From Luminiphilus sp. (GTDB lineage: Bacteria > Pseudomonadota > Gammaproteobacteria > Pseudomonadales > Halieaceae), in the NCBI GenBank assembly GCA_016779445.1, contig JADHNP010000011.1, positions 1 to 49,235 on the forward strand: a stretch of 49,235 bases of DNA, in the 5' to 3' direction. The notes beneath the pieces are model-generated. The model saw nothing but the letters and a program-made list of their open reading frames with translations. It was not told where the DNA came from and ran no database searches. How positions within the stretch are numbered: position 1 is the stretch's first letter; each line of letters opens with the position of its first letter. The position numbers and the translations under genes are program-made. This document shows positions 45,498-49,235 of this stretch, piece after piece.

Positions 45498-46682
45498 TCA
45501 ATGAGGCGGTGCTGGTGTTTGCCAGCGCTTGGGAGATTTGAAGATGGGCGCGTCAATTACCTTGCATGGCGCGAGCAGGCGCGTCCAATGCAATTCACGC
45601 TGATAATAAATTTCCGCAACCAGTTCGTCTCCCGCGGCGCCATAGGGCATCTCGATTTGAGCGTAGGCAATGTTGGCCTTGGCTGTCGGGCACCAGGCTG
45701 CGGAGGTCACGGTGCCCACTTGTTTGTCTCCCTTGAGAATAAAGGAGTGCTCGGCAGGTTTATTTCCCTCTACATCGAGCATGGCAAAGCGATAGCGAGA
45801 TCCATTGGCTTGCTCTTTGAGCAGCGCTGAGCGGCCGTTAAAGAGTGGTTTTGAGAAATCGACCAGCCAGCTTAATCCCAGTTCGAACGGGCTGCGTGTT
45901 CGACCCACACGGACGACTTCCTCGGCGGGCATAAAATCAACATTGGCTTGTAAAAAACCCGCTTCAATGCGCGCAAGTTCAAGCGCATAGGAGCCGATCG
46001 GCTTGATGAGGTAGTCATGGCCGACCTCAAAAAGCTGATCCCAGAGCGCTTCTGCGCTTTCGGGGGGGATCCAGACTTCGTAACCCAGATCTCCAGTAAA
46101 GCCTGTTCGACTCACCATCAGGGGCTGGCCTTCAAAAGTGTAGTGCGCAATGCCGAATGGCTTCAGTTGATTTAGGTCATGGCACCCAAGCAGTGTTAGG
46201 ACCGTGCAAGAGGTGGGTCCCTGAACAGCCAGTCCCACAACCGCTTCGGATTCATTTTCAATCGTGACGTCGAAGCCTAATTTGTTCCAAGCAAGCCAGT
46301 CGTCCGCACGCTGGTAAGAGCAGATACGGTAGTCCTGCTCCCCGAGCCGAAAGATGGTGCCATCGTCCATGACTTGGCCATTGTCATCACACCAAATGGC
46401 GTACCCCACTCGATTGACACCGATCTTGCTGACATCCCGTGTGATGAGCCGGTCAAGATAGCGTTGAGCATCTGGTCCGGTGACCCGGTACTTATTCATG
46501 GGCGAGAGATCCAATACCCCGGTAGTGCTTCGCAGTGCGAAATACTCGAGTTCTACATCGAAATAGGCATTGGGGGTGGTGTATCCCATCCAGTTGCCCC
46601 AGTCGTTTAAATCGCACATCGCTTCCACTCGGGAGTGGAACGGCGTGGTGAGCAGCATAGTGTCTCGGCTGACGTCGCTCAT
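45498..46682 (-). CDS. GcvT-like aminomethyltransferase family protein (folate-dependent)
   Basis: A 394-residue stand-alone protein of the T-protein family, with the folate-binding domain first (YFALRSTTGVLDLSPMNKYRV, DAQRYLDRLITRDV) and the GcvT C-terminal barrel near residues 285-375. The conserved acidic site is VMDDGTIF near residues 105-112. Family members accept a one-carbon unit on tetrahydrofolate from glycine, dimethylglycine, sarcosine or DMSP. No glycine-cleavage genes (gcvH, gcvP) are adjacent, so this is unlikely to be ordinary GcvT. The ATG at 46682 overlaps the upstream FAD gene stop (TGATG) and has a GAGGAG site; a GTG one codon earlier is also possible. Confidence 0.87.
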   Translation of the reverse strand: MSDVSRDTMLLTTPFHSRVEAMCDLNDWGNWMGYTTPNAYFDVELEYFALRSTTGVLDLSPMNKYRVTGPDAQRYLDRLITRDVSKIGVNRVGYAIWCDDNGQVMDDGTIFRLGEQDYRICSYQRADDWLAWNKLGFDVTIENESEAVVGLAVQGPTSCTVLTLLGCHDLNQLKPFGIAHYTFEGQPLMVSRTGFTGDLGYEVWIPPESAEALWDQLFEVGHDYLIKPIGSYALELARIEAGFLQANVDFMPAEEVVRVGRTRSPFELGLSWLVDFSKPLFNGRSALLKEQANGSRYRFAMLDVEGNKPAEHSFILKGDKQVGTVTSAAWCPTAKANIAYAQIEMPYGAAGDELVAEIYYQRELHWTRLLAPCKVIDAPIFKSPKRWQTPAPPH

Positions 46683-48238
46683 CACAGGGCTCCTCTTTTT
46701 AGAATTTCCTTGGCGGCATTTCGCCCGGGTAGCCCCTGAATGCCGCCACCGGGGTGCGCTCCGGCGCCGCAGAGGTAGAGTCCATCGACTGCAGTGGCGT
46801 ACTGGGTAGATCCGGGAAATGGCCGCATCATCAAGGCTTGATCAATCGACAACTCACCGTGGTGCCAGTTGCCGCCGGTCATACCATGCGACGCCTCAAA
46901 ATCCGAAGGCACCACCAGCTCACTCGCTTTTACCAAAGCGCCGATACCGGGCGCATAGGCCTCTAGTTCTTCCAGCAATTGGTTTAGCAGTCGCGGCTTA
47001 CCGGCCTCCCAGCCGATGTCGGGCGCGAAGGGCACATAATGGACGATCGCGGTCAGCATATGTTCTCCCACGGGCGCTAAGCCGGGATCCTCAACAGTGG
47101 GTATGCTGATATCAAAGATGTGCCTACTACTAAGCTCCCGGTATTTCATCGGGTTTAGCGCTGTCTCCATGCTGTCCATAGAGGGTGTAATGACGAGTCT
47201 CTCTGAGAGCTGCGCTTCCGTCAGGCCTGTAAAGGTGGGTAGTGCACTCAGCGCGAGGTGGAGTTTGGCGGTGCCGCTTCTGGATCGGTAGTGCTCAACC
47301 CGCTTCGCCATACCGGCTTCCATCTGATGATATCCAAGCAGATCGCGGAAAGTGGTGGTGGGATCAGCACTAGAAATGACAATCTTCGCCGATACGGTCT
47401 CTCCCGAAGCAAGCGTGACACCGGTCACTCGGTCACCGGTTTTGTCGATGGCGGATACTGCCGTACCCAATTTCAGTGTGGCGCCATGTTTCTCCGCCGC
47501 GGTGGCGAGGGCCTTACCCAGAGCGCCCATGCCGCCGATCACCTGCGTAGTGCCGGTCTGCCCGAGGTGCTCTCCGGTTGCCCTATGAAGATAGCTGTAT
47601 ACCGTATTAGGTGAACGCGGACCCATGTTGGTGCCGGTAACCGCGTCTAAAGCGATAGTGCTTTTCAATGCAGCGTGAGAAAAATGCTCATTCATCACGT
47701 CATAGATGTTGATCATCACAACGCGCATCAGATCCCGAAGTCTTTCGCGACTGAGCATCTTCAGTTTGAGGCCCAACTTCATTAGCGTGAATCGATCTGT
47801 CCAGTTTTGCTCAACCAATTTGGGTGGCCGGCTGCGATAGAGGGTTGTCATCAGTTTTGCAAAGCCACGCACCATTTCTCTGAAATCGCGATACGCAGCT
47901 TGATCAACGGGATCGACTCCAGCCCCGCTGACCTGGTCCCCATCCAATATCAGGTGGTCAGCGTCAGGTTGCAGTGAAATCGTTGCCTTGGCTTTACCTA
48001 AGGACAAACCAGCGCCTTTAAGATCAAGGTCTTTGGCAATGCTCTGGTCAAACTGGGACAGCCACTGCGCGCAATCGGAGACATTGAATCCGGGGGTGAA
48101 TTCGCGATTGCTCGCGCAACCGCCGGGCTCTGTGCGGCCATCAATCACCATGACGTGCTTGCCCGCTTTGGCGAGGTAGCTTGCGCAAACTAGTCCATTG
48201 TGACCGGCGCCAATGATTACCGCATCATAATCAGTCAT
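46682..48238 (-). CDS. FAD-dependent oxidoreductase, CrtI/COG1233 type (copy 1)
   Basis: A 518-residue flavoprotein. The FAD-binding dinucleotide fold is at residues about 5-35 (AVIIGAGHNGLVCASYLAKAG, ending in an acidic residue) and is followed by EPGGCASN. The C-terminal FAD motif GLYLCGAGAHPGGGIQGLPG near residues 488-507 is typical of phytoene-desaturase-like amine oxidase relatives. Many proteins with this annotation are not carotenoid enzymes. Here it is translationally coupled to the GcvT-like gene and overlaps the second copy by eight bases, so oxidation of an N-methyl amine or a C-C desaturation is more likely than carotenoid synthesis. GGGAGGG precedes its ATG. Confidence 0.86.
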   Translation of the reverse strand: MTDYDAVIIGAGHNGLVCASYLAKAGKHVMVIDGRTEPGGCASNREFTPGFNVSDCAQWLSQFDQSIAKDLDLKGAGLSLGKAKATISLQPDADHLILDGDQVSGAGVDPVDQAAYRDFREMVRGFAKLMTTLYRSRPPKLVEQNWTDRFTLMKLGLKLKMLSRERLRDLMRVVMINIYDVMNEHFSHAALKSTIALDAVTGTNMGPRSPNTVYSYLHRATGEHLGQTGTTQVIGGMGALGKALATAAEKHGATLKLGTAVSAIDKTGDRVTGVTLASGETVSAKIVISSADPTTTFRDLLGYHQMEAGMAKRVEHYRSRSGTAKLHLALSALPTFTGLTEAQLSERLVITPSMDSMETALNPMKYRELSSRHIFDISIPTVEDPGLAPVGEHMLTAIVHYVPFAPDIGWEAGKPRLLNQLLEELEAYAPGIGALVKASELVVPSDFEASHGMTGGNWHHGELSIDQALMMRPFPGSTQYATAVDGLYLCGAGAHPGGGIQGLPGRNAAKEILKRGAL

Positions 48239-49235
48239 CGGCGTACCCTCCCGGAACGGTATTGGGTTTTTTCAAATCGGCCAGAATTTCGCGCGCTGCA
48301 TTGGCGCCCGGTGCCGCCATTACGCCGCCACCAGGGTGCGTACCAGAACTACACATATACATGCCTTTGATAGGTGACCGGTACTGCGCATACCCCGGAA
48401 ATGGTCGATTGAATAGCAGTTGGTCAAACGTCAGCTCTCCCATAAAGATGTTGCCTTCAGTTAGCCCGACCTCTGCTTCGATTTCTCTGGGCGTTCTTGT
48501 TTCGCAGTGCAAAATAAGGTCTCTAAAGTTGGGGCTGTAGTTTGAGATTTGGTCTATGACAGACTTCTCGAATCCGTCTTTATCCTCATCAGTCCACTCG
48601 CGACCCTCTACCTTTGGCGGCGCGTACTGTACGAAAACCGACATCATGTGTTTGCCTGGAGGGGCCATAGTGGGATCGGTGAGTGACGGGATCATCATGT
48701 CGAGGTAGGGATCTTTAGACCACGTTCCCGCTTTCCAGTCGTCGTATGCCCGTTCCTGACGTTCCAGCGAGTCACTGAAGTGAAGGTCGCCCGCCATTAA
48801 TCGGTTTCGCGGGTCTAGGCCGTTAAACACAGGTAAGCCGTCAAGCGCGATATTGAGCTTCCCCGAAGATCCCCTGATCTTGAAATTGCGGGCCTTTTTG
48901 AGCACATCTTTAGGCAAGTCCGCGGGGTTGGTAATATCAAGGAAGGTGCGCTTCGGATCTAAATTGGACACTACGATCGGCGCTGTGTACTCGGTACCGT
49001 CCTTCAATGCGACACCGGCCGCCTGCCCGTTTTTAACGATGATTTCATCCACATTCGCGTCACAGATAATCTCGCCACCATAAGACTGAAACGCCTTTGA
49101 CAACGAGTCGGCAATGGCACCCATCCCGCCGCGGGCGAAGCCCCAGGCACCGACATTGCCATCGACATCACCCATGTAGTGGTGGAGCAATACATAGGCG
49201 GTACCGGGCGAGTAGACACCCAGTGCAGTACCAAT
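48231..49235 (-). CDS. FAD-dependent oxidoreductase, CrtI/COG1233 type (copy 2, N-terminus off the window)
   Basis: The last 334 residues are visible; the reading frame is open to the window end, so the FAD-binding N-terminus lies beyond base 49235. The C-terminal motif GMYMCSSGTHPGGGVMAAPGANAAREI parallels copy 1, and the segment LDPKRTFLDITNPADLP resembles SSADPTTTFRDLLGY of copy 1. The copies are clearly homologous but well diverged, so the duplication is old. Its stop overlaps the start of copy 1 by eight bases, which implies coupled expression and perhaps a heteromeric enzyme. The TTG at 49190 is not the start; coding sequence continues upstream. Confidence 0.85.
   Translation of the reverse strand: MGTALGVYSPGTAYVLLHHYMGDVDGNVGAWGFARGGMGAIADSLSKAFQSYGGEIICDANVDEIIVKNGQAAGVALKDGTEYTAPIVVSNLDPKRTFLDITNPADLPKDVLKKARNFKIRGSSGKLNIALDGLPVFNGLDPRNRLMAGDLHFSDSLERQERAYDDWKAGTWSKDPYLDMMIPSLTDPTMAPPGKHMMSVFVQYAPPKVEGREWTDEDKDGFEKSVIDQISNYSPNFRDLILHCETRTPREIEAEVGLTEGNIFMGELTFDQLLFNRPFPGYAQYRSPIKGMYMCSSGTHPGGGVMAAPGANAAREILADLKKPNTVPGGYADD

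Noticed and set aside
45498-46682. gcvT of the glycine cleavage system
   Set aside because: No gcvH or gcvP adjacent, and the gene is coupled to an FAD enzyme and Rieske oxygenase instead.
46682-49235. Carotenoid biosynthesis (phytoene desaturases)
   Set aside because: No crtB, crtE or crtY is nearby, and the genes are coupled to GcvT-like and Rieske genes. The CrtI resemblance is shared by many non-carotenoid flavoproteins.

Overview
This window reads as chromosome of a marine-type gammaproteobacterium. The gene order grxD-proA-nadD-rsfS-rlmH-mrdA-rodA-mltB-rlpA-dacA-ybeD-lipB and the order aspS-yebC-ruvCAB-ybgC-tolQRAB-pal-cpoB-tRNA-Lys are gammaproteobacterial signatures. The class Ia ribonucleotide reductase with two ATP-cones resembles that of Pseudomonas. 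A sphingomonad/OM60-style TonB-dependent receptor and many catabolic oxidoreductases fit an oligotrophic marine lineage such as Halieaceae (OM60/NOR5). That placement is inference from memory of gene order and protein style, not from a search.

Layout. (1) 1-11167, all on the minus strand: the 5' part of a CurA-like NADP-dependent oxidoreductase, a TonB-dependent receptor, a small GFA-type zinc protein, an HSL-like alpha/beta hydrolase, nrdB and nrdA, and the argD-argF pair. (2) 11335-22990, plus strand: a monothiol glutaredoxin and then a tightly overlapping operon for proline and NAD synthesis, ribosome functions, the elongasome (PBP2, RodA), wall hydrolases (MltB/SltB1, RlpA, DacA) and lipoate transfer, followed by prfC. 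(3) 22997-26845, minus strand: glutathione peroxidase, a glutamine-synthetase-like ligase and prolyl-tRNA synthetase. (4) 27087-37942, plus strand: an HU-like protein, an FmdB-type protein, aspS, yebC, the ruvCAB resolvasome and the complete Tol-Pal system. It ends in a tRNA-Lys(UUU) gene with its own promoter and terminator. (5) 38187-49235: after the tRNA the content changes to accessory metabolism. It holds a class V aminotransferase, a class II aldolase/adducin protein, a PhyH-type dioxygenase, a class III aminotransferase, an APC permease, a Rieske oxygenase, a GcvT-like folate protein and two tandem CrtI/COG1233-type FAD oxidoreductases. The last of these runs off the window.

Most of the window is conserved housekeeping sequence with intact genes and no insertion sequence, integrase, CRISPR array or frameshift that I could see. 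The best candidate for something undescribed is the minus-strand group at 41151-49235. A transporter, a Rieske oxygenase with the Glu-Cys-Tyr-His active-site pattern of quaternary-ammonium oxygenases, a free-standing tetrahydrofolate C1-acceptor-like protein, two FAD amine-oxidase-like proteins and an aminotransferase sit together. They could form a pathway for uptake and stepwise oxidative demethylation of an N-methylated compound. The substrate is unknown. Regulatory sites that could be read directly include a probable NrdR-controlled nrdAB promoter, promoters for the TonB receptor, argD and tRNA-Lys, and four intrinsic terminators.
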